A stretch of 12,310 nucleotides of DNA from CAZHAC01 sp964383855 (GTDB lineage Bacteria > Chloroflexota > Dormibacteria > Dormibacterales > Dormibacteraceae): NCBI GenBank assembly GCA_964383855.1, contig CAYLIP010000065.1:1-12310 (forward strand), in the 5' to 3' direction. The position numbers and the translations under genes were made by a program. Positions within the stretch are counted from its first letter, which is position 1; each line of letters begins with the position of its first letter. Shown here in pieces: positions 6,087 to 12,258 of the stretch. The notes beneath the pieces were generated by a model that saw nothing but the letters and a program-made list of their open reading frames with translations, was not told the origin of the DNA and searched no databases.

Positions 6087-6405
6087 CCTGACCTCGCGCG
6101 AGCGCCAGGTCGCTCTCTACGAACTCTACGCCGCGCTCCTCACCGAGCACCAGCGGGAGGTTCTCAGACTCTACCTCCAGGAGGATTGGTCGCTGTCGGA
6201 GATCGCCGGCCACCAGGAGACCTCCCGGGCGGCGGTGCACGACCTCATCCGCCGCGCCGCCGGCTCGCTGGAGGACTACGAGCAGAGGCTGGGGCTGCTG
6301 GAGCAGCAGCACGCTCGACGAAGGCGGGCGGCCGAGGTCGCGCTCGAGCTGGCCGAGCTCAGAAGGCGGCTGGCCCGCGTCGAGCAGGACCTGGCCGATG
6401 TTTGA
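6073..6405 (+). CDS. ylxM: YlxM/UPF0122 family helix-turn-helix protein, SRP-associated
   Basis: 110 residues from GTG, the usual YlxM size. The family pattern is visible in YELYAALLTEHQREVLRLYL (16-35), EDWSLSEIAGHQETSRAAVH (37-56) and LIRRAAGSLEDYEQRLGLL (58-76), followed by a charged C-terminal helix. The middle is a sigma-70 region-4-like helix-turn-helix. YlxM is encoded with ffh in many Gram-positive bacteria and has been linked to SRP function, reportedly as a modulator of Ffh activity; a DNA-binding role is not excluded. Here it heads the operon and overlaps the ffh start by 8 nt, implying translational coupling. The start codon sits in the loop of an inverted repeat, so its expression may be specially controlled. 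Confidence 0.92.
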   Translation: MLLDSLTSRERQVALYELYAALLTEHQREVLRLYLQEDWSLSEIAGHQETSRAAVHDLIRRAAGSLEDYEQRLGLLEQQHARRRRAAEVALELAELRRRLARVEQDLADV

Positions 6406-7771
6406 GTCGCTTTCCGAGCGCCTGACGGCGGCCCTCCGCAAGCTGTCCAACCGGGGCGTGCTGAGGCCGGAGGACATCGAGGCCACGCTTCGCGAGGTCC
6501 GGATGGCGCTGCTCGAGGCCGATGTCAACTTCAAGGTCGTCAAGGAGTTCCAGGAGCGGGTCCGCGAGAAGCTGGTCGGGGCCGAGCTGGAGGGCCACCT
6601 GGACGCCGCCCAGCAGGTGGTCAAGGTCGTCCACGACGAGCTGGTCGAGCTCCTGGGGGCCAACAGCGAGGGCCTGCGCTGGGCGGAGCGGCCGCCGACC
6701 GTGGTCATGCTGGTCGGGCTGCAGGGTTCGGGCAAGACGACCACGGCGGTCAAGCTCTCACTCTGGGCGCGGCGCCAGGGCAAGCGCCCGATGGTGGTCG
6801 CCCTGGACCTCCGGCGGCCGGCCGCCATCGACCAGCTGCGGATGCTGGCCGAGCGCGAGCGGGTCGACTTCCACAGCGGCCAGGGCACGGTCGAGGCGAT
6901 CGCGCAGGCGGCGGTCGACCAGGCACGGGCCGGGGGCGCCGACCTCGTCATCCTGGACACCGCCGGCCGCCTGCACGTGGACGGCGAGCTGCTGGAAGAG
7001 CTCCGCCGCCTGAAGAGCGCGGTCCCGGTGCGGGAGACCTTGCTCGTCGCCGACGCCATGACCGGCCAGGAGGCGGTCAACGTGGGCAAGGCCTTCGGCG
7101 AGAGCGTCGGCGTGGACGGCGTCGTGCTGACCAAGCTCGACGGCGACGCGCGGGGTGGCGCCGCGCTCTCGCTGCGGGTGGCGACCGGCGAGCGGGTTCG
7201 CTTCGCCGGCATCGGCGAGCGCCCGCAGGACCTGGAGGTCTTCCATGCCGACCGCATGGCCTCGCGCATCCTGGGCATGGGCGACGTGCTCACCCTGATC
7301 GAGAAGGCGGAGCGCACCCTCGACCTCGAAGAGGCGCGGCAGGTCGAGCGCAACCTGCGGGCGGGCACGATCAGCTTCGACGACTTCCTGCTCCAGATCA
7401 AGCAGCTGCGGTCGATGGGCTCGATGGCGGGGGTGCTCGACATGCTGCCCGGGGGCGGCCAGATCAAGCAGGCGATGTCGGGCACCGACACCGACGCCGA
7501 GGTCAGGCGGATGGAGGCGATCATCCTCTCGATGACGAGGCGCGAGCGCTCGCACCCGGAGATCATCGACGGCTCGCGGCGGCGGCGGATCGCGCGTGGG
7601 TCGGGGACCCAGGTCGCCGACGTGAACCGCCTGCTCAAGTCCCGCGAGCAGATGCAGCAGCTGGTCCGCCAGCTGCAGCGACCCGGCGCCAGGGGCCGGG
7701 GTGGAATACCGGGCCTGCCGCCCGGGCTGGGCAACCTGTTCGGCGGCACCGGCCGCAGCAAAAGGAGGTAA
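6398..7771 (+). CDS. ffh: Signal recognition particle protein Ffh (SRP54)
   Basis: 457 residues. Ffh binds signal peptides emerging from the ribosome together with 4.5S RNA and hands them to FtsY. N domain about 1-95; G domain with GLQGSGKTTT (107-116), DLRRPAAIDQL (137-147), DTAG (187-190), the intact DAMTGQE (219-225), TKLDGDARGG (245-254) and GIGE (271-274). The M domain (about 300-430) includes the finger-loop region LRSMGSMAGVLDMLPG (337-352) and the RNA-binding signature SRRRRIARGSG (393-403), with a Gly/Pro-rich tail ending KRR. ATG 6398 lies inside the end of ylxM (8-nt overlap), with AGGA 8 nt before it. The last codons (AAA-AGG-AGG-TAA) also form the ribosome-binding site of rpsP. 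Secure. Confidence 0.98.
   Translation: MFESLSERLTAALRKLSNRGVLRPEDIEATLREVRMALLEADVNFKVVKEFQERVREKLVGAELEGHLDAAQQVVKVVHDELVELLGANSEGLRWAERPPTVVMLVGLQGSGKTTTAVKLSLWARRQGKRPMVVALDLRRPAAIDQLRMLAERERVDFHSGQGTVEAIAQAAVDQARAGGADLVILDTAGRLHVDGELLEELRRLKSAVPVRETLLVADAMTGQEAVNVGKAFGESVGVDGVVLTKLDGDARGGAALSLRVATGERVRFAGIGERPQDLEVFHADRMASRILGMGDVLTLIEKAERTLDLEEARQVERNLRAGTISFDDFLLQIKQLRSMGSMAGVLDMLPGGGQIKQAMSGTDTDAEVRRMEAIILSMTRRERSHPEIIDGSRRRRIARGSGTQVADVNRLLKSREQMQQLVRQLQRPGARGRGGIPGLPPGLGNLFGGTGRSKRR
7763..7768 (+). promoter_or_regulatory. Shine-Dalgarno of rpsP embedded in the ffh 3' end
   Basis: AGGAGG within AAAAGGAGGTAA, 11 nt before the TTG at 7780, the strongest ribosome-binding site in the window. 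It decides the unusual TTG start of rpsP and doubles as the last two Arg codons of ffh. Confidence 0.8.
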
Positions 7772-7779
7772 CGACAGCT

Positions 7780-8058
7780 TTGGTAAAGATCAGGCTCCGG
7801 CGGATGGGGGCCAAGAAGAGGCCCTTCTACCGCCTGGTGGTGGCCGACTCGAGGTCGCCGCGCGATGGCCGGTTCATCGAGCAGCTGGGCTACTACGACC
7901 CGCTGACCGAGCCGGCGACCGTGAAGATCGACGAAGACAAAGTCCAGAAGTGGCTCTCCCAGGGCGCGCAGCCCTCGGACGCCGCTCGCAGCCTTCTCCA
8001 GCGTGAGGGAGTTCTTGAGCGCTATGCAGCGTCCCGAAAGTCAGGATCGGCCGTTTAG
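7780..8058 (+). CDS. rpsP: 30S ribosomal protein bS16
   Basis: 92 residues starting MVKIRLRRMGAKKRPFYRLV, followed by VADSRSPRDGRFIEQLGYYDPL, both typical of bS16, which binds 16S rRNA early in 30S assembly. The start is TTG, chosen because the protein begins exactly where the family does and a strong AGGAGG lies 11 nt upstream. KVQKWLSQGAQPSDAARSLLQREGVL (59-84) is the conserved C-terminal helix region. The following khpA gene starts inside it, overlapping by 35 nt. The call is secure. Confidence 0.97.
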   Translation: MVKIRLRRMGAKKRPFYRLVVADSRSPRDGRFIEQLGYYDPLTEPATVKIDEDKVQKWLSQGAQPSDAARSLLQREGVLERYAASRKSGSAV

Positions 8059-8470
8059 ACGCCCGTTCGACTCGCGCGGCGGGCGCGGGTTCGACCGGGA
8101 GCGCGGTGGCGGCGGCTTTCGCCGCGGCTATGGCGGCCCGCCCGCGGGCGGCCCGCCGGTCGACTACAAGGCCCTGGTCGAGTTCGTGGCCAGGTCGATC
8201 GCGGACAAGCCGGAGGACGTCGACATCATCGCCGTCGAGCGGGGCCATGGAACGCTCGCGCTCAAGATCAAGATGGCCGATGAGGACATGGGCCGCCTGA
8301 TCGGCAAGGCCGGCCGCAACATCGAGGCCCTGCGCACGCTCGTGCGGGTCGCCTCGCTCCGCGAGCGCAAGCGCGTCTTCGTCGACATCTGGACCCCGCG
8401 CGAGGAGCGGGGAGGGGGCCGTCCCCGCACACCGCGGCGCGAGCCCCGGCCGGAGACGACCGGGCAGTGA
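8024..8470 (+). CDS. khpA: KhpA-type KH-domain RNA-binding protein with RGG-rich tails
   Basis: 148 residues from ATG 8024; in-frame GTG 8003 and TTG 8015 are alternatives, but no start exists just before the KH domain, so an N-terminal extension is unavoidable. The single type II KH domain spans about 46-123: ALVEFVARSIADKPEDVDI, EDMGRLIGKAGRNIEALRTL with the GxxG loop G94-K-A-G97, and RVFVDIW. KhpA usually has about 75-85 residues and pairs with KhpB/Jag as an RNA chaperone affecting cell elongation and division. Here, about 45 extra N-terminal residues are Arg/Gly/Phe-rich (RGGRGF, RGGGGF, RRGYGG), and about 25 C-terminal residues are Arg/Pro/Gly-rich. It overlaps rpsP by 35 nt and rimM by 4 nt (GTGA). 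Domain secure; tails unusual. Confidence 0.9.
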   Translation: MQRPESQDRPFRRPFDSRGGRGFDRERGGGGFRRGYGGPPAGGPPVDYKALVEFVARSIADKPEDVDIIAVERGHGTLALKIKMADEDMGRLIGKAGRNIEALRTLVRVASLRERKRVFVDIWTPREERGGGRPRTPRREPRPETTGQ

Positions 8471-8961
8471 TCAAGGTCGGCCAGGTGCTGGGCGCCTTCG
8501 GGGTCGACGGAGCCGTCAAGGTCTTGCCCTTGACGGACTTCGACGACCGTTTCCGGGCGGGCTCCGAGCTCGTCGTGGATGGCGTCACGCGCCATGTCGA
8601 GTGGAGCCGCGAGCAGCCGCAGTGGATGGTCGTCAAGCTCACGGGCCTCGACAACCGAACCCTGGCCGAGCTGCATCGCGGCCGCTACCTGGAGATCCCG
8701 CAGGACCAGGTGCACAAGCTGCCGCCCGGCGTCTACTACCACCATCAGCTGGTGGGGCTCGGCGTCCGGACCGAGTCCGGGCGCCCGCTGGGCAGGCTGG
8801 TCGAGGTGCTCGAGCGCCCCGCCAACGACGTCTGGGTGGCGCGGGACGGCAACGTCGAGCACCTGGTGCCCGCGACCCGGGAGGCGGTGCTCGAGGTGAA
8901 CCTGGAGGCCGGTAGCATCACGGTCGCCGACTGGCTTCTGGATACCGAGGACGTGCGCTGA
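8467..8961 (+). CDS. rimM: Ribosome maturation factor RimM
   Basis: 164 residues from GTG 8467, which overlaps the khpA stop as GTGA, with GGAG 11 nt upstream. The N-terminal RimM barrel begins VGQVLGAFGVDGAVKVLPLTDF (4-25) and holds GLDNRTLAELHRGRYLEI (60-77). The PRC-barrel follows with LPPGVYYHHQLVGL (85-98), LGRLVEVLERPANDVWV (107-123) and LVPATREAVLEVNLEAG (132-148). RimM binds uS19 and 16S rRNA and helps mature the 30S head. It stands directly before trmD, the near-universal order, sharing one base with it (TGATG). Secure. Confidence 0.96.
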   Translation: MIKVGQVLGAFGVDGAVKVLPLTDFDDRFRAGSELVVDGVTRHVEWSREQPQWMVVKLTGLDNRTLAELHRGRYLEIPQDQVHKLPPGVYYHHQLVGLGVRTESGRPLGRLVEVLERPANDVWVARDGNVEHLVPATREAVLEVNLEAGSITVADWLLDTEDVR

Positions 8962-9635
8962 TGCGCTTCGACATCCTCTCCATATTTCCGGAGGTGTTCC
9001 GGCCGGCCTTCGAGGCCGGGGTCGTCGGGCGCGCCATTCGGACCGGCAGGCTTCAGCTCGAGACGCATGACCTGCGCGCGTTCACACACGATCGCCACCG
9101 CCAGGTCGACGACGTCCCCTTCGGAGGCGGCCCGGGCATGGTCCTCAAGCCGGAGCCGATCTTCGAGGCCGTGGAGACGATCCGCGCCTCCAACCCGGGG
9201 CCGGTCCTCCTCATGGAGCCATGGGGCCAGCCGCTGACCCAGGGGCTGGCCGCTGAACTGGCTCGCGAGCCAGGCCTGATCCTGGTCTGCGGCCGCTACG
9301 AGGGGATCGACGACCGCGTCCGCGAAGGCCTCCGAGGCAGGGAGATCTCGATCGGCGAGTATGTCCTCTCGGGGGCCGAGATCCCGGCCATGGTCCTGGT
9401 CGACGCCGTGGCCAGGCTGGTGCCCGGCGTCGTCGGCGATCCGGCGTCGCTGGCCGCCGACACGTTCAGCGGCGAGGCCGGGGGATACCCGCAGTTCACA
9501 CGCCCGGCCGAGTACCGGGGTATGCGAGTGCCCGAGGTACTGCTCTCGGGCGACCACGCGCGCATCGAGTCGTGGCGGCGCAGCCACGCGCGGCGGCCGG
9601 CGCGCATCAAGGAGTTGACGGAGACAGCGAAATGA
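8961..9635 (+). CDS. trmD: tRNA (guanine-N1-)-methyltransferase TrmD
   Basis: 224 residues of the SPOUT family. TrmD makes m1G37 next to the anticodon, preventing +1 frameshifting, using SAM bound in a trefoil knot. Motifs: MRFDILSIFPEVF at the start, DDVPFGGGPGMVLKPEPIF (50-68), LVCGRYEGIDDRV (108-120), EISIGEYVLSGAEIPAMVLV (128-147) that forms the knot, and TRPAEYRGMRVPEVLLSGDH (180-199) then IESWRR of the C-terminal tRNA-binding domain. ATG overlaps the rimM stop by 1 nt, with GAGGA 9 nt before it; its own stop overlaps the rplS start as ATGA. Length is slightly short of the usual 240-250 because of a brief C-terminus. Secure. Confidence 0.98.
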   Translation: MRFDILSIFPEVFRPAFEAGVVGRAIRTGRLQLETHDLRAFTHDRHRQVDDVPFGGGPGMVLKPEPIFEAVETIRASNPGPVLLMEPWGQPLTQGLAAELAREPGLILVCGRYEGIDDRVREGLRGREISIGEYVLSGAEIPAMVLVDAVARLVPGVVGDPASLAADTFSGEAGGYPQFTRPAEYRGMRVPEVLLSGDHARIESWRRSHARRPARIKELTETAK

Positions 9636-10132
9636 ATGTGATCGACGAGCTCCAGAGGGAGCAGCAGAAGGCGCGCGTTCCGGCGCTCCGCCCGGGCGAC
9701 ACCATCAAGGTGCATGCCAAGGTGGTGGAGGGGACTCGGGAGCGGATCCAGGTCTTCGAGGGCCTGGTCATCCGGGTCACCGGCGGTGGCCTGCGCCAGA
9801 ACTTCACCGTCCGGCGCGTGACCCACGGCGTGGGCGTGGAGAGGACCTTCCTCATCCACTCGCCGCGCATCGACAAGATCGAGGTCGTGCGGCACGGCGA
9901 CGTCCGCCAGGCTCGGCTCTACTACCTGCGTGGCAAGGTCGGCAAGGCGGCCCGGATCCGGGAGCGGCGGGCCAAGGAGGGTGCCGTGACCGAGCTCGAG
10001 ACGGCGCCGCCGCGTGGCGCCCGGGCGGCGGCCGAGGAGACTCCGCCAGCCCAGGAGCAGGTCGAGGAGCCGGTTGCGGAGCGGGTCGAGGAGCAGGTCG
10101 AGGAGCCGGTTGCGGAGCAGGTCGAGGAGTAG
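9632..10132 (+). CDS. rplS: 50S ribosomal protein bL19 with acidic repeat tail
   Basis: 166 residues from ATG 9632, which overlaps the trmD stop (ATGA); GGAG lies 8 nt upstream. The frame is open further left, but those residues lie inside trmD and do not fit. The core (1-113) is typical: MNVIDELQREQ, RPGDTIKVHAKVVEG (20-34), QVFEGLVIRVTGGGL (40-54), HGVGVERTFLIHSPRIDKIE (65-84) and RARLYYLRG-type RQARLYYLRGKVGKAARI. bL19 lies at the 30S-50S interface near uL14. Residues 114-166 are an extra tail that is Glu/Ala/Pro-rich and ends in six four-residue units of the form xVxE. The normal protein stops near residue 115. Core call secure; tail role unknown. Confidence 0.97.
   Translation: MNVIDELQREQQKARVPALRPGDTIKVHAKVVEGTRERIQVFEGLVIRVTGGGLRQNFTVRRVTHGVGVERTFLIHSPRIDKIEVVRHGDVRQARLYYLRGKVGKAARIRERRAKEGAVTELETAPPRGARAAAEETPPAQEQVEEPVAERVEEQVEEPVAEQVEE
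10058..10129 (+). repeat. Two-copy 36-bp tandem repeat in the rplS tail
   Basis: Copies at 10058-10093 and 10094-10129 differ at one base (CGG versus CAG, Arg versus Gln). Each encodes QVEEPVAE, then R or Q, then VEE. Inside each copy there is a 12-bp sub-period, so the tract reads as six four-residue units. It runs directly into the stop codon. The high identity implies a recent in-frame duplication. Confidence 0.88.
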
Positions 10133-10154
10133 CGCCGGGTCTTAACACCCGGCG
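10133..10154 (+). terminator. Hairpin after rplS, probable terminator of the ribosomal operon
   Basis: CGCCGGGT (10133-10140) and ACCCGGCG (10147-10154) form a perfect 8-bp stem with loop CTTAAC, starting the base after the rplS stop. Adjacent G-T and A-T pairs (10131-10132 with 10155-10156) can lengthen it. Only two T residues follow, so termination efficiency is uncertain, but position and GC-rich stem are right for the end of the operon. Confidence 0.6.
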
Positions 10155-10184
10155 TTGCCCCGGGCCGGCCCGGATGGCTAACCT
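10155..10184 (+). promoter_or_regulatory. Probable promoter of rnhB-yraN, containing a 14-bp palindrome
   Basis: TTGCCC (10155-10160) and TAACCT (10179-10184) are 18 bp apart, and the -10 ends 7 nt before ATG 10192, so the message would be leaderless. A perfect palindrome CCGGGCCGGCCCGG (10160-10173) fills most of the spacer and could be an operator, though short GC-only palindromes occur by chance in such DNA. Confidence 0.45.
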
Positions 10185-10191
10185 CGCGGCC

Positions 10192-10836
10192 ATGGCCGTC
10201 CCCAAGAGAACCCGCCGCCCCCAGCTCTGGGCCTCTGAGCGCCTGGCCCAGGCCATGGGCTTCACCGTCGTGGCGGGCATCGACGAGGTCGGACTGGGAC
10301 CGCTGGCAGGCCCCGCCGTGGCGGCCGCGGTGGTGCTGCCGGCGGGCGCCCGGTTGCCCGGGCTCAACGATTCCAAGCAGCTCACCGCGCTGCAGCGCGA
10401 GGTACTGGACCGGCGCATCCGGAGGCTGGCGGTCACCTGGGCGGTCGCCGAGGTGCCGCCGGCGGACATCGATCGCCACGGGCTCACCCGGGCCCGCCAG
10501 CGCGCCATGCACGGCGCGGTGATGGCGCTGCAGCCGGCCGCCCAGTACCTGCTGATCGACGCCTGGGATGTCCCTGAGCTGCCCCTGCCTCAGCTGGCGG
10601 TGATCAAGGGCGACGCCACCTGCGCCTCGATCATGGCCGCCTCGATCGTGGCCAAGGTCCACCGCGACCGGCTGATGGTCGAGTACGACGCGCTCTACCC
10701 GGGCTACGGCTTCGCCCTGCACAAGGGCTACGCCACCGCCTCCCACCGCCGAGCCCTGCGAGAGCTCGGCCCGAGTCCCATCCACCGCATGTCATGGGCG
10801 CCGATCCGAGCCGTCCTGGGCACGCCGTCGAGCTGA
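10192..10836 (+). CDS. rnhB: Ribonuclease HII
   Basis: 214 residues from ATG 10192; ATG 10174 in the same frame would add six residues but lies upstream of the putative -10, so I prefer 10192. RNase HII nicks DNA 5' of embedded ribonucleotides to begin ribonucleotide excision repair. The catalytic DEDD set is present: D31 and E32 in AGIDEVG, D123 in LLIDAW, D141 in IKGDA. Other family blocks: LNDSKQL (58-64), MAASIVAKVHRDRL (148-161), YPGYGFALHKGYATASH (169-185) and LGPSPIHRMSWAPIR (192-206). The diagnostic GRG motif after DEAG reads G34-L35-G36, so its Arg is replaced by Leu, and the segment DEVGLG recalls RNase HIII. The rest is clearly HII. yraN starts 43 nt before its end. Confidence 0.95.
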   Translation: MAVPKRTRRPQLWASERLAQAMGFTVVAGIDEVGLGPLAGPAVAAAVVLPAGARLPGLNDSKQLTALQREVLDRRIRRLAVTWAVAEVPPADIDRHGLTRARQRAMHGAVMALQPAAQYLLIDAWDVPELPLPQLAVIKGDATCASIMAASIVAKVHRDRLMVEYDALYPGYGFALHKGYATASHRRALRELGPSPIHRMSWAPIRAVLGTPSS

Positions 10837-11192
10837 CGCGCCCGGCCCACCTCGAGCTGGGCCGGGCCGGCGAGCGGGCGGCGGCGCGCCACCTGGAGTC
10901 GCTGGGCTGGCGCGTCATCGGGGCCGGGTTCCTGGCCCGCCGTGGCGAGATCGACCTCGTGTGCCGCGACGGCGACCGTCTGGTGCTGGTCGAGGTCAAG
11001 ACCCGGGCTTCCGACCGCTACGGCTCCCCGGCGCTGGCCGTCGGGTACCGCAAGCGGCGGACCCTGGCGGCGGCCGCCGCCGAATACCGGGCGCTGGCCG
11101 GATGGCGCGGACCGGTCGATTTCGCGGTAATCGCCCTGACCATGAAAGACGGCCAGGTCACCAGCGTCGAGCTGCTGGACGAGGTGCTCTGA
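10794..11192 (+). CDS. yraN: YraN/UPF0102 family nuclease-fold protein
   Basis: 132 residues from ATG 10794, the only start before the conserved region, inside the end of rnhB (43-nt overlap). Family blocks are LGRAGERAAARHLESLGWRV (22-41), the PD-(D/E)xK-like core RRGEIDLVCRDGDRLVLVEVKTR (49-71, with Glu52, Asp54 and Glu67-x-Lys69), YGSPALAVGYRKRRTL and a final strand-helix. This fold resembles Holliday-junction resolvases and restriction nucleases, but the biochemical role of YraN is not established. The rnhB-yraN pairing is common in bacteria and suggests a DNA-repair or replication context. The stop lies 7 nt from the convergent ligase stop. Family firm. Confidence 0.95.
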   Translation: MGADPSRPGHAVELTRPAHLELGRAGERAAARHLESLGWRVIGAGFLARRGEIDLVCRDGDRLVLVEVKTRASDRYGSPALAVGYRKRRTLAAAAAEYRALAGWRGPVDFAVIALTMKDGQVTSVELLDEVL

Positions 11193-11199
11193 ACCAGCC

Positions 11200-12246
11200 C
11201 TAAAAGGGGAAGCGGGTCAGGCCGTGAGCCGGCGAGCCGGGCGGCGTGCGCCCTTCCAGCACCACGCGCGGGCGGCGCCGCACGCACTCGGCCGGATGGA
11301 TCTCGGGCCGCAGGTCGTTGAAGATCGGAAAGCGAAGGGTGCCGTCGGCCGACCACTCGGAGTAGCGGACGCTGACCACCAGCTCGGGACGCACCCAGCG
11401 GACGGGCGCCGTCATGACGGGCGCCGGCAGCAGCGGCGATTGCTCGACCTCCAGCCGCGCCAGCTCGGCCGCGAGCCGGTCGCCGACGGCGTCGAAGCCA
11501 CCGGTGACGGTGCCGCAGGGAAGCAGCCGCCCGTGCTCGTAGAACCCGATCATCAGGGCACCGAAGGGCCGGCCGGGCTCCTCGGTGAACCCGATGACGA
11601 CGAAGTCGTCGCTCTTCACGGCCTTCACCTTGAGCCAGAAGGGCGAGCGCTGCCCGGGTACGTACGTGCTCTCCACATGCTTGGCCATCACGCCCTCCAT
11701 GCCCCGCTCCAGGCAGGCTTCGAAGAGCTCGGCTCCATCGCGCTCGATCCAGTCCGGGACGAGGATGGCGCCGGCCTTGCTCACGGTCTTCTTGAGACGG
11801 GCCCGACGCCGGACCAGCGGCTGCCGCAATTGCGGCCGGCCGGCCAGCCAGAGCAGGTCGAAGGTCAGGAGCGAGTAGGGCACGTGCTCGGTGCCCGGCA
11901 GCCCCGCAACCTTGGCTCGCATCGATTGCAGGTCGGGGCGCCCGTCGGCGTCGATGCTGACGAGCTCGCCGTCGAGCACGGTTCCGGGCGGCAGGTCCGC
12001 GGCCGCCCGCGCCACCTCCGGCAGGCGGTCCGTGATGTCGCGGAGCGAGCGGTCCTGCAGCCGCACACGGCCGTCCGGATGGATGAAGCAGAGGCATCGA
12101 ATGCCGTCCCATTTGACCTCGAAGATGTACTCGTCGGAGCTGAAGGGGGCCTCGGCGGAGACGGCCTGCATCGGGCGAAGCGCGCTCGGGAAAGCCTCGT
12201 GCTCGAAGGAGAGCTGACCGAGAGCCTCGGAACCGTCGACCCTCAC
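11200..12246 (-). CDS. ATP-dependent DNA ligase, LigD ligase-domain type, stand-alone
   Basis: 348 residues from GTG 12246. The nucleotidyltransferase domain (about 20-210) has motif I EVKWDGIR with the AMP-accepting Lys45, motif III LDGELV (91-96), IIIa TFDLLWL (128-134), IV EGVMAK (184-189) and V WLKVK (204-208). The OB-fold domain (about 212-325) includes DDFVVIGFTEEPGRPFGAL (213-231) and YSEWSADGTLRFPIFNDLRP (295-314). This is the layout of the ligase part of LigD/LigC enzymes used in bacterial non-homologous end joining or base-excision repair; no polymerase or 3'-phosphoesterase domain is attached, and no ku gene is in view. ATP dependence marks it as additional to the essential NAD+ ligase. 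A TANNNT box stands 6 nt before the GTG. Convergent with yraN. Confidence 0.93.
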   Translation of the reverse strand: MRVDGSEALGQLSFEHEAFPSALRPMQAVSAEAPFSSDEYIFEVKWDGIRCLCFIHPDGRVRLQDRSLRDITDRLPEVARAAADLPPGTVLDGELVSIDADGRPDLQSMRAKVAGLPGTEHVPYSLLTFDLLWLAGRPQLRQPLVRRRARLKKTVSKAGAILVPDWIERDGAELFEACLERGMEGVMAKHVESTYVPGQRSPFWLKVKAVKSDDFVVIGFTEEPGRPFGALMIGFYEHGRLLPCGTVTGGFDAVGDRLAAELARLEVEQSPLLPAPVMTAPVRWVRPELVVSVRYSEWSADGTLRFPIFNDLRPEIHPAECVRRRPRVVLEGRTPPGSPAHGLTRFPF

Positions 12247-12252
12247 GGGGAA

Positions 12253-12258
12253 AGCCTA
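12253..12258 (-). promoter_or_regulatory. Possible -10 element of the ligase gene
   Basis: On the minus strand TAGGCT (TANNNT) ends 6 nt before the GTG at 12246, with no Shine-Dalgarno, suggesting a leaderless message. No clear -35 box is visible upstream. The remaining bases to 12310 hold nothing else I can name. Confidence 0.4.

Noticed and set aside
6058..7761. Very long open frame (567 codons) antisense to ylxM-ffh
   Set aside because: Both plus-strand genes are unmistakable, and the antisense translation is Ser/Arg-rich low-complexity with no known motif; GC-rich DNA routinely leaves such frames open.
9572..9631. Extended N-terminus of bL19 starting inside trmD
   Set aside because: The extra residues lie within trmD and do not match bL19, whereas ATG 9632 gives the family N-terminus and an ATGA junction.
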